In this document: piece by piece, positions 24,771 through 34,680 of the stretch | How positions within the stretch are numbered: position 1 is the stretch's first letter | Layout: each line of letters begins with the position of its first letter | NCBI GenBank assembly: GCA_017503065.1 | Contig: JAFVTT010000028.1 | Span: 20,080 to 84,079 of the forward strand | Length of the DNA stretch: 64,000 nt | Source of the DNA: Bacteroidaceae bacterium | GTDB taxonomy: Bacteria; Bacteroidota; Bacteroidia; Bacteroidales; Bacteroidaceae | Direction: 5' to 3' | Notes under the pieces: generated by a model | Told to the model about the DNA's origin: nothing | Seen by the model: only the letters and a program-made list of their open reading frames with translations | The model's database searches: none | Program-made: the position numbers and the translations under genes

Positions 24771-25409
24771 TTATCTCATGTCAATAATTTCGTATTCCGG
24801 ATATTCCTGGGCAGGAAAGTTAAAATGATTTGCTGACAGTCCGACTCCAGTCTTGAATCCGTTAATGCTTATACGTGTCCAATCCTTTTTATTACGGATC
24901 CGTATGCACATGGGGTCGTATGTTTCACTGTCAATGCTGATAATGATGACGGAAGGTTCCTGACTGCTTTTCTTTGGTTTTAATGATACCTCCCATACCC
25001 TACGGCCACGCAATACCGCTTTCTTTGAGGAAAGATTGAAGCCTTGTTTGTATATCCCGATAAATGCCATGGGAGACGATACCTGCAGTTCCTCTGGAGT
25101 AGGGGAGGAGAGGTTTACTTCTCCATTGCCGACAATAAGGTTCCACTGGTCTTTCCCGTTAAACCATGTACATACGGCTGGAGTTTTCATTACATACTTT
25201 TCACCATAAATATCTATGGTTCCATTTATGGTTTCCTGCGGTCTGCTTCCCTGGAATGCTGTTGTTGTAAAGTTGGCACTTATACCACCAGAAGCCAGCA
25301 TACGTTCTGCGGTGCGGTCAAGAATGCTACGGGCTGAAAGCTTTTCTTGTGCAACGGAGGAAACGCCAAATAACATGGCAGCTATCAGAATGAGGACAAT
25401 CTTTTTCAT
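24771..25409 (-). CDS. LolA-like outer-membrane lipoprotein carrier
   Basis: This 212-aa protein carries a signal peptide (1-20) and the LolA-like periplasmic fold. Visible parts are SILDRTAERMLASGGISANFT at the mature N-terminus, GTIDIYGEKYVMKTPAVCTWFNG and a C-terminal ISINGFKTGVGLSANHFNF. LolA ferries lipoproteins from the inner to the outer membrane. It lies 33 bases after ftsK, the same order (ftsK-lolA) found in several phyla, which supports the call. Sequence divergence from proteobacterial LolA makes the fold call firm but the exact function inferred. Confidence 0.85.
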   Translation of the reverse strand: MKKIVLILIAAMLFGVSSVAQEKLSARSILDRTAERMLASGGISANFTTTAFQGSRPQETINGTIDIYGEKYVMKTPAVCTWFNGKDQWNLIVGNGEVNLSSPTPEELQVSSPMAFIGIYKQGFNLSSKKAVLRGRRVWEVSLKPKKSSQEPSVIIISIDSETYDPMCIRIRNKKDWTRISINGFKTGVGLSANHFNFPAQEYPEYEIIDMR

Positions 25410-25442
25410 ACCTTTCTATACCTTATTTATATATTAATGGAA

Positions 25443-27983
25443 CTAACGCATATTGTCGATGCGGAATTGCAGGTCTTCTTCGCTGATGCACAATACCTCG
25501 CGAGGTTTGCTTCCATGTGCAGGACCTACTATGCCCGCCACTTCAAGCTGGTCCATAAGCCGTCCTGCACGGTTGTAGCCGATGGAGAACTTGCGCTGAA
25601 TCATACTGGTTGAACCCTGTTGGGTCTGTACAACAAGTCGAGCGACCTCTTCGAACATAGGGTCAAGATTCTGCATATCCACATCCGGACCATCTCCTTC
25701 TTCACCCTCCATGGCAACGGGGGGCAGGGAGGCAGGACCAAGGTAGCTTTGCTGGCATGCAATGTATTTGGTGATGGCTTCCACTTCGGGAGTGTCTACA
25801 AAAGCACACTGAACGCGGACCGGTTCGTTGCCTCCGCCAAGCACCAGCATATCGCCCTTACCGACCAACTGCTGTGCACCAGCACGGTCAAGAATGGTAC
25901 GGCTGTCCACCATGGCACTTACCTTAAAGGCCATACGGCCAGGGAAGTTGGCCTTGATGGTACCTGTGATGATGTTGGTGGTAGGACGCTGGGTGGCTAT
26001 AATCATGTGTATGCCTACGGCACGGGCCAACTGGGCTATACGGCAAATGGGAAGTTCTATTTCCTTGCCTGCCGTCATGATGAGGTCGCCGAACTCGTCA
26101 ATAATCACAACGATGTATGGCATGAAGCGATGACCGTTCTCGGGATTGAGATGGCGTGACTTGAACTTCTCATTATATTCGCGCAGATTACGGCTACCGG
26201 CCTTCTTAAGAAGGTCGTATCGGTTGTCCATCTCCACACAAAGAGACTTTAGGGTCTGCACAACTTTCTGTACATCGGTGATAATGGGTTCGTCGCCCTC
26301 CGTTCCTTCTACCTGGGCCAAAAAATGGTTGATGATAGGTGAATAAACGCTGAATTCAACCTTTTTCGGGTCCACCATCACAAGTTTCAGTTCTGCCGGG
26401 TGCTTCTTGTAGAGCAGTGATGTGATAATGGCGTTCAGACCAACAGACTTACCCTGACCGGTGGCACCTGCCACAAGGAGATGCGGCATCTTGGCCAAGT
26501 CCACCATATACAACTCGTTGGTAATGGTCTTTCCTAAGGCCATGGGTAGTTCGAATTGTGTTTCCTGGAACTTGCGGCTATTGATAATGCTTTCCATGGA
26601 AACAATTTGGGGACGTGCATTGGGAACCTCAATACCAATGGTGCCCTTGCCCGGAATGGGTGCAATGATACGTATGCCCAATGCAGAGAGGGACAGGGCA
26701 ATGTCGTCCTCGAGATTTCTGATTTTTGAGATTCGTACTCCAGGGGCCGGGGTAATTTCATACAAGGTGATGGTAGGGCCGACCGTGGCCTTAATGCTGG
26801 ATATCTTGACACCAAAATCCGAAAGAACCTGAATAATCCTGTTCTTGTTCTGCTGCTGTTCTTCCATATCTATGGAGGTGTCGATGTCATAATGCTTCAG
26901 CAGGTCAATGGTAGGATACTTGTAGTTTTCAAGGTCTAACTTGGGGTCGTACGGTTCCAATTGACGTGATTCGTCAAGATGCGCTTCTTCCTCTTCCTTG
27001 CCCTTATGGACAATCATTGTCTTGCCGTCTTCATTGTATTCTATGAATTCATCGCTGGATCGAGAATCAGTATCATCATCATTAGCGGATACTATCTCTA
27101 TATCTAAAGCATTACTTTCGGATGCAGGCAGAGAAGTGTTGTTTTCCAATGAAATATCACTAAACTCAATTGTGGTAGAGGTTTCTTCTGGCGAAAGACC
27201 CGTATAGATGGATTCTGTGTCAACTCCTTCGGTTTCATTGCAAACATCCTCCATCTCTGTTTTTTCATCCTCTCTCTTAAACTTATTGCGAGCAGACTTG
27301 ATATAATCTACCGGAGAAAGTATCCTGCGGATAATCCTGATAGTCTCGTCAGAAAGATATATCAGGTATCCGATTGCGATAGACACAAGGATGATGAATG
27401 TTCCGATGGAACCAACCTTGGCTTCGAGGAACGTAACTTCTGTCATGCCTATTCCTCCCCCAAGACATATTGGGCTCCTAAACTGGGCCAGTATGGGCTG
27501 CAGGAGGAAATGCGAAAAAGCCGATGACCAAATCATCAGAATAGAGCAGTTCAGAAACCATTTCCAAAGCCTGACCTTATAGACCTGCATAATGCGCAGG
27601 GATGCCACAATAAGGAACAAGGGAATGAATATGGACGAAACTCCCCAACACTGGTCTATGAAGAATTTAGCCGTAGCTAACCCTAATGTCCCCATCCAGT
27701 TATGTGCACGGTCTCCCTCAACCCAGGTAGAGTCTTCGGTAACGGTAAAGAGATGAGAGACAAGGCTCAGAAGTATAAAACTGCTGACCACAAATAACAT
27801 CGCCCCTATGCAAAAGCGGGTGATTTCTGCCTTGGACATATTGTCGCTATCGTCAGAAGGTGTGTTATTGCTTGAGTTATTCCAGAAATTTCGGATTTTC
27901 TGGAATAGTGATATTTTAGACTCGGTTTTAGCCTTTCCAAGTACTTTCTTTCCTGTTTTCTTGTCTGTTTTATTGTTTGCCAT
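25443..27983 (-). CDS. ftsK: FtsK/SpoIIIE-type DNA translocase
   Basis: I chose the ATG at 27983 (MANNKTDKKTGKK); the longer frame to 28010 overlaps a likely promoter. The 845-aa protein has four N-terminal membrane helices (from about residue 60 to 215), an acidic linker (about 240-380) and the motor domain. The motor has Walker A GATGQGKS and Walker B VVIIDEFGDL. The C-terminal winged-helix gamma domain (QRKFSIGYNRAGRLMDQLE) normally reads polar DNA sequences and contacts XerD. It pumps chromosome termini during division. First gene of the ftsK-lolA unit. Confidence 0.96.
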   Translation of the reverse strand: MANNKTDKKTGKKVLGKAKTESKISLFQKIRNFWNNSSNNTPSDDSDNMSKAEITRFCIGAMLFVVSSFILLSLVSHLFTVTEDSTWVEGDRAHNWMGTLGLATAKFFIDQCWGVSSIFIPLFLIVASLRIMQVYKVRLWKWFLNCSILMIWSSAFSHFLLQPILAQFRSPICLGGGIGMTEVTFLEAKVGSIGTFIILVSIAIGYLIYLSDETIRIIRRILSPVDYIKSARNKFKREDEKTEMEDVCNETEGVDTESIYTGLSPEETSTTIEFSDISLENNTSLPASESNALDIEIVSANDDDTDSRSSDEFIEYNEDGKTMIVHKGKEEEEAHLDESRQLEPYDPKLDLENYKYPTIDLLKHYDIDTSIDMEEQQQNKNRIIQVLSDFGVKISSIKATVGPTITLYEITPAPGVRISKIRNLEDDIALSLSALGIRIIAPIPGKGTIGIEVPNARPQIVSMESIINSRKFQETQFELPMALGKTITNELYMVDLAKMPHLLVAGATGQGKSVGLNAIITSLLYKKHPAELKLVMVDPKKVEFSVYSPIINHFLAQVEGTEGDEPIITDVQKVVQTLKSLCVEMDNRYDLLKKAGSRNLREYNEKFKSRHLNPENGHRFMPYIVVIIDEFGDLIMTAGKEIELPICRIAQLARAVGIHMIIATQRPTTNIITGTIKANFPGRMAFKVSAMVDSRTILDRAGAQQLVGKGDMLVLGGGNEPVRVQCAFVDTPEVEAITKYIACQQSYLGPASLPPVAMEGEEGDGPDVDMQNLDPMFEEVARLVVQTQQGSTSMIQRKFSIGYNRAGRLMDQLEVAGIVGPAHGSKPREVLCISEEDLQFRIDNMR

Positions 27984-28007
27984 AAGTTTAATATGGGATT
28001 TCTTTTG

Positions 28008-28015
28008 CAAATTTA
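28008..28015 (-). promoter_or_regulatory. Possible -7 element for ftsK
   Basis: On the minus strand TAAATTTG fits TAnnTTTG, 24 bases before the ftsK ATG. No -33 TTTG at the usual spacing. Confidence 0.45.
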
Positions 28016-28058
28016 GTGGAAAAAAACGTAAATAGTGGAATAAATGGCGATTTTTTCT

Positions 28059-28066
28059 TAATTTTG
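28059..28066 (+). promoter_or_regulatory. Possible -7 element for the 28155 gene cluster
   Basis: TAATTTTG fits TAnnTTTG, 88 bases before the exonuclease ATG. No matching -33 is seen, so support is partial. Confidence 0.4.
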
Positions 28067-28154
28067 TATTCGAATAAGCGCTAATCCTAATGGCAATTAA
28101 TGCCTGCCTATAAACCTCAATAAGCGAAACAAGGTTCGTTCATCTTAGCTAAAA

Positions 28155-28940
28155 ATGAAGACACTAGTAAGCAGATACGACAAGAAATTGATTGGACAAA
28201 TGCCAAAAGTTCTGTTTCAGGGACGAATTTTTGTTATACAGAGTAATGAAGAGGCAGCAAGAGCGGTTGAATTCCTTCTCAAACAAAAGATTCTGGGAAT
28301 AGATACGGAAACCAAACCCGTATTTAAAAAGGGTGTAGGTATGAATCCTGTTGCATTGCTACAGGTTTCAACGTATGACACATGCTTTTTGTTCCGGTTG
28401 AATCACATAGGATTCACTGACGACCTGATACGTCTGATGAGTGACGAGACGGTGCTTAAGGTTGGTCTTTCGCTTAAGGATGACTTCATTCAATTGGGGA
28501 GACGCAAGCAATTCAATCCAGGCAAACACGCCGAACTGCAAACTATGGTAAGGGAGATGGGAATCGTTGACCAGTCGTTGCAGAAACTTTATGCCAATTT
28601 CTTCGGGCAACGTATCAGCAAGACGCAACAACTGACCAACTGGGAAGCGGATGTGCTTACGGAAGCCCAAAAAAGATATGCTGCAACAGATGCCTGGGCC
28701 TGCATTCAGATTTACGAAGAAATCCAGCGTCTGGATGCAAATGGCTACATGCTGGAGATCATCCCAGAACCAGAAACAACAGAGATGCATGGACCAAGTG
28801 CAGAGGAAATAGAGACAAGGAGGAAACCAAAGGAGCAGAAGGACAAGAATGCCAGAAAGCGTAAAGCCCTGAAGGCCAAGGCCAACAGACGCAGGAATAA
28901 GGCAAGGAAAGAGAAGGAGAAACTACAAAACATAGCATAA
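28155..28940 (+). CDS. 3'-5' exonuclease domain protein (DEDD family)
   Basis: This 261-aa protein has the DnaQ-like RNase D-type fold. GIDTETKP near residue 55 carries the first Asp-Glu pair, LKVGLSLKDDFIQL near 103 the second Asp, and YAATDAWACIQIYEEI near 176 the last Tyr-Asp of the DEDDy set. After the domain (about residue 215) the tail is very rich in Lys and Arg (KPKEQKDKNARKRKALKAK), probably contacting nucleic acid. Whether its substrate is DNA or RNA cannot be told; rRNA-modification genes beside it favour RNA. First of five plus-strand genes with short gaps. Confidence 0.87.
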   Translation: MKTLVSRYDKKLIGQMPKVLFQGRIFVIQSNEEAARAVEFLLKQKILGIDTETKPVFKKGVGMNPVALLQVSTYDTCFLFRLNHIGFTDDLIRLMSDETVLKVGLSLKDDFIQLGRRKQFNPGKHAELQTMVREMGIVDQSLQKLYANFFGQRISKTQQLTNWEADVLTEAQKRYAATDAWACIQIYEEIQRLDANGYMLEIIPEPETTEMHGPSAEEIETRRKPKEQKDKNARKRKALKAKANRRRNKARKEKEKLQNIA

Positions 28941-28961
28941 TATTTACCTTATAATCAAATA

Positions 28962-30170
28962 ATGTCTAAGATTAAGACTATAGTACTGAAAAGAGGAAAG
29001 GAGGAAAGTCTCATAAGAAGACATCCGTGGATTTTCTCGGGAGCAATACATCACACTGAAGGAGAGTTTCAGGAGGGGGATGTTGTTAGAGTCCTTACAG
29101 CCCAGGGCGATTTTATTGCCGTAGGACATTGGCAGATAGGCAGTATAGCAGTTAGAGTGCTGTCCTTCAAGGATGAAACAATAAACGGTGAATTCTATGA
29201 AAACAAGCTTTCCGTGGCTCTGGATGTAAGGCGAAGTATCGGTTTACTCCGAAATGGCAAAGGTCTTGGGGAACAAGACATAAACAACACCTATCGCCTT
29301 GTTCATGGTGAAGGTGACGGTCTGCCGGGTCTGGTAATTGACATGTACGACGGCACGGCAGTCATGCAGGCACACAGTGTTGGCATGCATGCAGATAGAA
29401 TGCTTATTGGCAATTCTTTAAAAAAGATAATGGGTAAAGAACTCAGGGCCGTATATTATAAGAGCGAAACTACCTTGCCTTTCAAGGCAGACCTGGGACA
29501 GGAGAACGGTTTCCTGATAGGACAATCCAATAATGACATAGCAATTGAAAACGGATTGAAATTCCATATAGACTGGCTGAAGGGACAGAAAACGGGATTC
29601 TTTGTAGACCAAAGAGATAACAGGTCTTTGCTGGAGCAATACTCCAAGGGACGCCGTGTACTGAATATGTTCTGCTACACGGGTGGTTTCAGCGTATATA
29701 GTATGCGAGGAGGCGCAGAACTTGTGCATAGCGTGGATAGTAGTGCAAAGGCTGTTGAACTGGTCAACAAGAACATCGCATTGAACTTTCCTGATGACAA
29801 CAGGCACAAAGCCTTCGCTGCCGATGCCTTCAAATTCCTTGATGAAATGGCATCAAATTACGACCTTGTGATTCTTGACCCACCAGCATTTGCCAAGCAT
29901 AGAGATGCATTGAAACAGGCATTAAGAGGATATACCAAACTGAATGCAAAGGCGATGGAGAAGATGCCCAAGGGCAGCATCTTGTTTACGTTCTCATGTT
30001 CTCAAGCTGTAAACAAGGAGCAATTCCGTACCGCCATATTCTCTGCGGCTATGCAGACAGGCAGACAAATAAGGATACTGCATCAACTTCACCAGCCTGC
30101 CGACCATCCCATAAACATAAACCATCCAGAAGGCGAATACCTGAAGGGACTGGTAGTTTATATTGAATGA
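28962..30170 (+). CDS. rlmI: RlmI-type 23S rRNA (cytosine-C5) methyltransferase
   Basis: This 402-aa protein has an N-terminal PUA domain (RHPWIFSGAIHHTEGEFQEG) and a Rossmann methyltransferase domain. Key stretches are FFVDQRDNR, NMFCYTGGFSVYSMRGGA (SAM binding, near 230) and ILDPPAFAKHRDAL near 303. E. coli RlmI methylates C1962 of 23S rRNA; this is the expected activity by family. The gap to the exonuclease gene is 21 bases, so they are likely co-transcribed. Confidence 0.88.
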   Translation: MSKIKTIVLKRGKEESLIRRHPWIFSGAIHHTEGEFQEGDVVRVLTAQGDFIAVGHWQIGSIAVRVLSFKDETINGEFYENKLSVALDVRRSIGLLRNGKGLGEQDINNTYRLVHGEGDGLPGLVIDMYDGTAVMQAHSVGMHADRMLIGNSLKKIMGKELRAVYYKSETTLPFKADLGQENGFLIGQSNNDIAIENGLKFHIDWLKGQKTGFFVDQRDNRSLLEQYSKGRRVLNMFCYTGGFSVYSMRGGAELVHSVDSSAKAVELVNKNIALNFPDDNRHKAFAADAFKFLDEMASNYDLVILDPPAFAKHRDALKQALRGYTKLNAKAMEKMPKGSILFTFSCSQAVNKEQFRTAIFSAAMQTGRQIRILHQLHQPADHPININHPEGEYLKGLVVYIE

Positions 30171-30219
30171 CAATAAAAATAATATATAGCATCGTTTTAA
30201 TCAAATAATCGGGATTTAT

Positions 30220-31497
30220 ATGAATACCAAAATCAGACTTACTATACTCAATTTCCTGGAATTTGCCGTATGGGGCGCATATCTGACAAGTATGGGAGGA
30301 TATCTGGCAAGTGTAGGCCTAGGAGCATACATCGGGTATTTCTACTCCATACAAGGATTCGTGTCCATAATCATGCCAGCCCTTATGGGAATCGTTGCAG
30401 ACAGATGGATACAGGCGCAAAAGGTATTGAGCCTTTGTCATTTTCTGGCAGGAAGCATGATGATTGCTGCAAGTCTGTATTGCATCCAGGTGGCAGATAA
30501 TGTTGATTTCCCCACCTTGTTTGCATTGTATTCTGTAAGTGTTGCATTCTTTATGCCAACCATAGCTCTTGCCAACTCGGTTTCATATAATGCACTTGAC
30601 AAGGCAGGACTGGATGCGGTTAAAGCCTTCCCGCCAATCCGAGTTTTCGGTACCGTGGGCTTCATCGTATCAATGTGGATTGTTGACCTGAGCGGTTGGC
30701 AGACCACTTCATTACAATTTCTTTGGAGTGGTATCCTATCCATTATCCTTGCCTTATACTCCCTGACAATGCCCAAATGCGCAACAAACGACAGCAAGAC
30801 CAATAGCAGTATCGTGCAGGCACTTGGATTGGAGGCTTTCAAACTGTTCAAGAACTACAGGATGGCCTTGTTCTTTATATTCTCAATGCTGCTTGGATGT
30901 TGCTTGCAGATAACAAACGGATATGCAGGACCTTTCTTGCAGTCATTCGGTATAAACGAAGCATATCAGGGTACATTTGGGGTTGAACATTCCAATATAT
31001 TGATTTCGCTTTCTCAGATGAGTGAAACTCTCTGCATATTGCTGATTCCCTTCTGTCTGAGTCGTTTTGGCATAAAGAAGGTTATGCTTATGTCTATGGT
31101 TGCCTGGGCGTTGAGATTCGGATTCTTTGCTATAGGCAATCCTGGTGATGGAGTATGGTTGTTGATTCTCAGTATGATTGTATATGGTATTGCATTCGAC
31201 TTCTTCAACATCAGCGGTTCATTGTTTGTTGATAAGGAAACGGATATCAGCATTAGAAATTCTGCCCAGGGAGTCTTCATGATGATGACCAATGGATTTG
31301 GCGCCTCACTTGGAATGATTGTGGCCGGATGGGTAATGAACATGTACACGGTAAACGTAGACGGTCTGATGATTGACAAGAGCGGAACTGGCGGTTGGGC
31401 CGAGGCATGGACAATATTCGCAATATATGCTTTTGTCATTGCCGTTATGTTTGCCGTATTGTTCAGATATAAGCATTTACCAGAAAAGACAAGATAA
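30220..31497 (+). CDS. NupG-type nucleoside/H+ symporter
   Basis: This 425-aa membrane protein has about 12 helices and the nucleoside:H+ symporter pattern of the major facilitator superfamily: LNFLEFAVWGAYLTSMGGYL at the N-terminus, GIVADRWIQAQKVL between helices 2 and 3, and a C-terminal ETDISIRNSAQGVFMMMTNGFG. Substrates are probably purine and pyrimidine nucleosides. It is unusual among RNA-modification genes here; salvage of nucleosides released from RNA could explain the neighbourhood, which is speculative. Confidence 0.88.
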   Translation: MNTKIRLTILNFLEFAVWGAYLTSMGGYLASVGLGAYIGYFYSIQGFVSIIMPALMGIVADRWIQAQKVLSLCHFLAGSMMIAASLYCIQVADNVDFPTLFALYSVSVAFFMPTIALANSVSYNALDKAGLDAVKAFPPIRVFGTVGFIVSMWIVDLSGWQTTSLQFLWSGILSIILALYSLTMPKCATNDSKTNSSIVQALGLEAFKLFKNYRMALFFIFSMLLGCCLQITNGYAGPFLQSFGINEAYQGTFGVEHSNILISLSQMSETLCILLIPFCLSRFGIKKVMLMSMVAWALRFGFFAIGNPGDGVWLLILSMIVYGIAFDFFNISGSLFVDKETDISIRNSAQGVFMMMTNGFGASLGMIVAGWVMNMYTVNVDGLMIDKSGTGGWAEAWTIFAIYAFVIAVMFAVLFRYKHLPEKTR

Positions 31498-31508
31498 ATA
31501 TACCTGCC

Positions 31509-32243
31509 ATGAAAGAAGTCCGTTTTTTCTATACTCCTGTCATTTCCGGTTCTTTGCCGGAAGACGAGGCAAAGCATGCGGTACGTGTGCTACGAATGAA
31601 GGAGGGTGATGAGATAAACCTGATGGATGGAAAAGGCACTTTCTACAGGGCAGAAATTACCACGGCATCCAACCACCATTGCCTGTACAGGATTATAGAA
31701 GAGGAAAAACAGGAACGTGCATGGAGTGGCAGCATACATTTGGCCGTGGCACCCACCAAACTAAACGAACGGATAGAATGGCTTGTGGAAAAAGCCACAG
31801 AAATAGGGTGGGATAGGGTATCATTCCTGAATTGCCAGTTTTCAGAACGTAGAAACATCAAGACAGAAAGAGTAGAGAAGATTGTGGTGTCCGCAGCAAA
31901 ACAGTCCCATAAGGCATGGATGCCAGATGTTGATGAAATGCAGACATTCAAAGACTTTGTAAAGCAATGGGGACTTCAAGAAGGAAACGTACAAGACGGA
32001 GTCCAGCGCTTTATCTGTCATTGCAATGAAGGAAAGAAACCACACTTGAAGGATATGCTGAAGAATGGACAGGATTGTATTGTAATGATTGGGCCTGAGG
32101 GTGACTTTTCAACTGAAGAGGTAAAGTTTGCAGAAAAATATGGTTTTCAAAGCGTGTCCTTGGGTACAAGCAGGTTGCGCACAGAAACGGCTGCTTTAGT
32201 AGCCGTTCATCTGATGCAACTTAGTCAGGCAATTGCTGATTGA
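31509..32243 (+). CDS. rsmE: 16S rRNA (uracil-1498-N3)-methyltransferase RsmE
   Basis: This 244-aa SPOUT-fold enzyme has a small N-terminal PUA-like domain (HAVRVLRMKEGDEINLMDGKG), then the SPOUT knot. Signatures are KLNERIEWLVEKATEIGWD, ERRNIKTERVEKIVVSAAKQS and the C-terminal GPEGDFSTEEV ... LGTSRLRTETAALVA. It methylates U1498 in the decoding region of 16S rRNA. It begins 11 bases after the permease gene. Confidence 0.96.
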   Translation: MKEVRFFYTPVISGSLPEDEAKHAVRVLRMKEGDEINLMDGKGTFYRAEITTASNHHCLYRIIEEEKQERAWSGSIHLAVAPTKLNERIEWLVEKATEIGWDRVSFLNCQFSERRNIKTERVEKIVVSAAKQSHKAWMPDVDEMQTFKDFVKQWGLQEGNVQDGVQRFICHCNEGKKPHLKDMLKNGQDCIVMIGPEGDFSTEEVKFAEKYGFQSVSLGTSRLRTETAALVAVHLMQLSQAIAD

Positions 32244-32318
32244 TAATTCTATACGCAATTCTTAATAAACAAGGTCTCATTATAATCCTGATTAAAGTCT
32301 TCCCAATACAACTATATT

Positions 32319-34592
32319 ATGGATTCTCTTATCAAATTGTATACATCATATGCAGGTTGCGAGCCAACGTTATGTGAGAAAATTGCAGGAGGCGGCAGCA
32401 ACCGTGAATACTATAGGATAACGGATAGCACTGGGGGTACCGTGATAGGTGCCGTTGGAACATCCCATGAAGAGAATGATACCTTTATATATTTAGCCAA
32501 GCACTTTGCAAAGATGGGGTTGCCAGTACCGCAGATATTAGCGGTAAGTGAAGACAGGATGGTTTACCTTCAAAGTGATTTGGGCAGTACAACACTTTAC
32601 GATGCACTCAAGAAAGGACGTGAAAACTCCGAGGGATACGGTACCAATGATGTAGCACTGTTAGAACAGGCAATAAGGTTATTGCCACAAATACAGGTTT
32701 GCGGTGCAAAGGGACTCGATTTCAAACAATGTTATCCACAAGAGGCAATGGACGAACAGAATGTGATGTTCGACTTGAATTACTTTAAGTATTGCTTCCT
32801 GAAGACCACGGGAATCGATTTCAATGAGGTAAAGTTGGAAGATTCGTTTATAGAATTGGCCCATAATTTGGGGAAAGAGAGCAAACCTTATTTCCTATAT
32901 AGGGATTTCCAGGCAAGAAACTTGATGCTTGACAAGAACGGAACCCTTCATTTCATCGATTTCCAAGGGGGTAGGAGAGGTCCTTTGCAATACGATCTGG
33001 TTTCATTCCTCTGGCAGGCATCTTCACACTTCAATGCAGATTTGAAACAGCATTTGATTGACGAATACATAATTGCGCTTAAAGAACACGAGGACATTGA
33101 TGAAGGTGCCTTCAGAAGAAGCATACCGCAATGGGTGCTATTCCGTACACTTCAGGTTCTGGGCGCTTATGGTTTCAGAGGAAAGTATGAACAGAAGAAA
33201 TATTTCCTGGACAGTATCCCAGCGGCTATAGATAATCTTCGGGAAGTCCTTGCCGAAGAAAGTTCTTGTCCCTATCCATACATGTATGACGTATTGAAAA
33301 GATTGGTTTCTTTGCCAGAATTCACATGCATAAATGAGAAGAAAAAGATGCTCCCGTCAACTTCAGTTCATGACAATAAAGGGCAACTTAAAGTAAGGGT
33401 ATTCAGTTTCTCGTATAAAAAAGGTATTCCCGAAGACAAGTCGGGAAACGGTGGTGGATATGTTTTCGATTGCCGGGCCACACACAATCCCGGCAGATAT
33501 GAACCGTATAAGAAACTAACAGGTCTCGACCAACCGGTAATTGATTTTTTGGAGAATGCCGGTGAAATCATCACCTTCCTTAATAATATATATAGGTTGG
33601 CCGATGCTCACGTAGAGAGATATATGGAGCGAGGTTTTACTTCCTTGATGTTCTCTTTCGGGTGTACTGGAGGACAACATAGAAGTGTATACAGTGCTGA
33701 ACATTTGGCCGATCATATCAATGAGAAATATGGAATAGAGGTATCAGTGATTCATCGTGAACAAGGTATTGAAAGGATTATGCCAGCGAGAAGAAAGGCC
33801 ATGATTTTTGCCGCCGGACTTGGCACGCGTTTGAAACCATTAACTGACACAAGACCTAAGGCTCTTGTAGAGATTGCAGGCAAACCGCTTATTGAGCACG
33901 TATTATATAAACTTGTTTCTGCCGGTTTCAACGACATAGTTGTCAATGTCCATCATTTTGCCGATATGATAGAAGAATGGGGACGGAAAATCGTTAATGA
34001 ACCTTATTATAAGGATAAAAACATTAGAATTACATTTTCCGACGAACGCGACGAACTTCTTGAAACAGGCGGTGGCATATTACATGCGTCGTCGTTATTG
34101 ACGTGTAACAATCCAGAACACAAGTTCTTGGTGCATAACGTTGATATTTTGTCTAATCTGTGTCTTGAAGAACTTTGGGCGCATTCAAGCGAATCTTCAG
34201 ATGCGGTACTTGTCGTCTCAAAACGTAAGACCGCCAGATACCTGATATTCGACGATAATATGAAACTCGTTGGCTGGACAAACATTCAAACTGGCGAAGT
34301 CAAAACTCCGTTCAATGAAGTCCATGAAACTATAGCCAAACTGCAACCAAATGAGCTTGACATAGAAAAATACCATCTAAGAGCATTTGCAGGAATACAT
34401 TATATAAAGACAAAACTGATTGATTTCATGCATTCTTGGCCAAGCAAATTCAGTATCATAGATTTCTATTTAAAGAACTGTGACTGCCATGAAATCAAGG
34501 GTTATACACTTGAAGATTTAAAACTGATAGATGTCGGAAAACTCCACACATTAGAAGACGCAAATAACTTTGCCACCATTTTACAAGAATAG
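32319..34592 (+). CDS. Three-domain fusion: APH-fold sugar kinase, RapZ C-terminal domain, and MurU-like nucleotidyltransferase
   Basis: This 757-aa protein joins three modules. Residues 1-340 are an aminoglycoside-phosphotransferase-fold kinase; the catalytic loop reads YRDFQARNLML (194-204, His of the usual HxD replaced by Tyr-Arg) and the metal loop IDFQGG (213-218). This arrangement occurs in AmgK-type MurNAc kinases. Residues ~356-492 are the C-terminal domain of RapZ, with the signature CTGGQHRSV at 449-457. Residues ~494-757 are a sugar-nucleotidyltransferase, IFAAGLGTRLKPLTDTRPKA at 496-515, like MurU. RapZ's usual N-terminal P-loop kinase domain is absent. Inference: MurNAc/GlcNAc phosphorylation and UDP activation for cell-wall recycling, with amino-sugar sensing by the central domain. 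Confidence 0.85.
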   Translation: MDSLIKLYTSYAGCEPTLCEKIAGGGSNREYYRITDSTGGTVIGAVGTSHEENDTFIYLAKHFAKMGLPVPQILAVSEDRMVYLQSDLGSTTLYDALKKGRENSEGYGTNDVALLEQAIRLLPQIQVCGAKGLDFKQCYPQEAMDEQNVMFDLNYFKYCFLKTTGIDFNEVKLEDSFIELAHNLGKESKPYFLYRDFQARNLMLDKNGTLHFIDFQGGRRGPLQYDLVSFLWQASSHFNADLKQHLIDEYIIALKEHEDIDEGAFRRSIPQWVLFRTLQVLGAYGFRGKYEQKKYFLDSIPAAIDNLREVLAEESSCPYPYMYDVLKRLVSLPEFTCINEKKKMLPSTSVHDNKGQLKVRVFSFSYKKGIPEDKSGNGGGYVFDCRATHNPGRYEPYKKLTGLDQPVIDFLENAGEIITFLNNIYRLADAHVERYMERGFTSLMFSFGCTGGQHRSVYSAEHLADHINEKYGIEVSVIHREQGIERIMPARRKAMIFAAGLGTRLKPLTDTRPKALVEIAGKPLIEHVLYKLVSAGFNDIVVNVHHFADMIEEWGRKIVNEPYYKDKNIRITFSDERDELLETGGGILHASSLLTCNNPEHKFLVHNVDILSNLCLEELWAHSSESSDAVLVVSKRKTARYLIFDDNMKLVGWTNIQTGEVKTPFNEVHETIAKLQPNELDIEKYHLRAFAGIHYIKTKLIDFMHSWPSKFSIIDFYLKNCDCHEIKGYTLEDLKLIDVGKLHTLEDANNFATILQE

Positions 34593-34680
34593 ACATTATG
34601 TTTACTGATGCGCTTGTTGGCTATATGCGAATGAATATGAAATTACACCACATTCTCCTGGTTTGACTAAGAAAAGGGAT

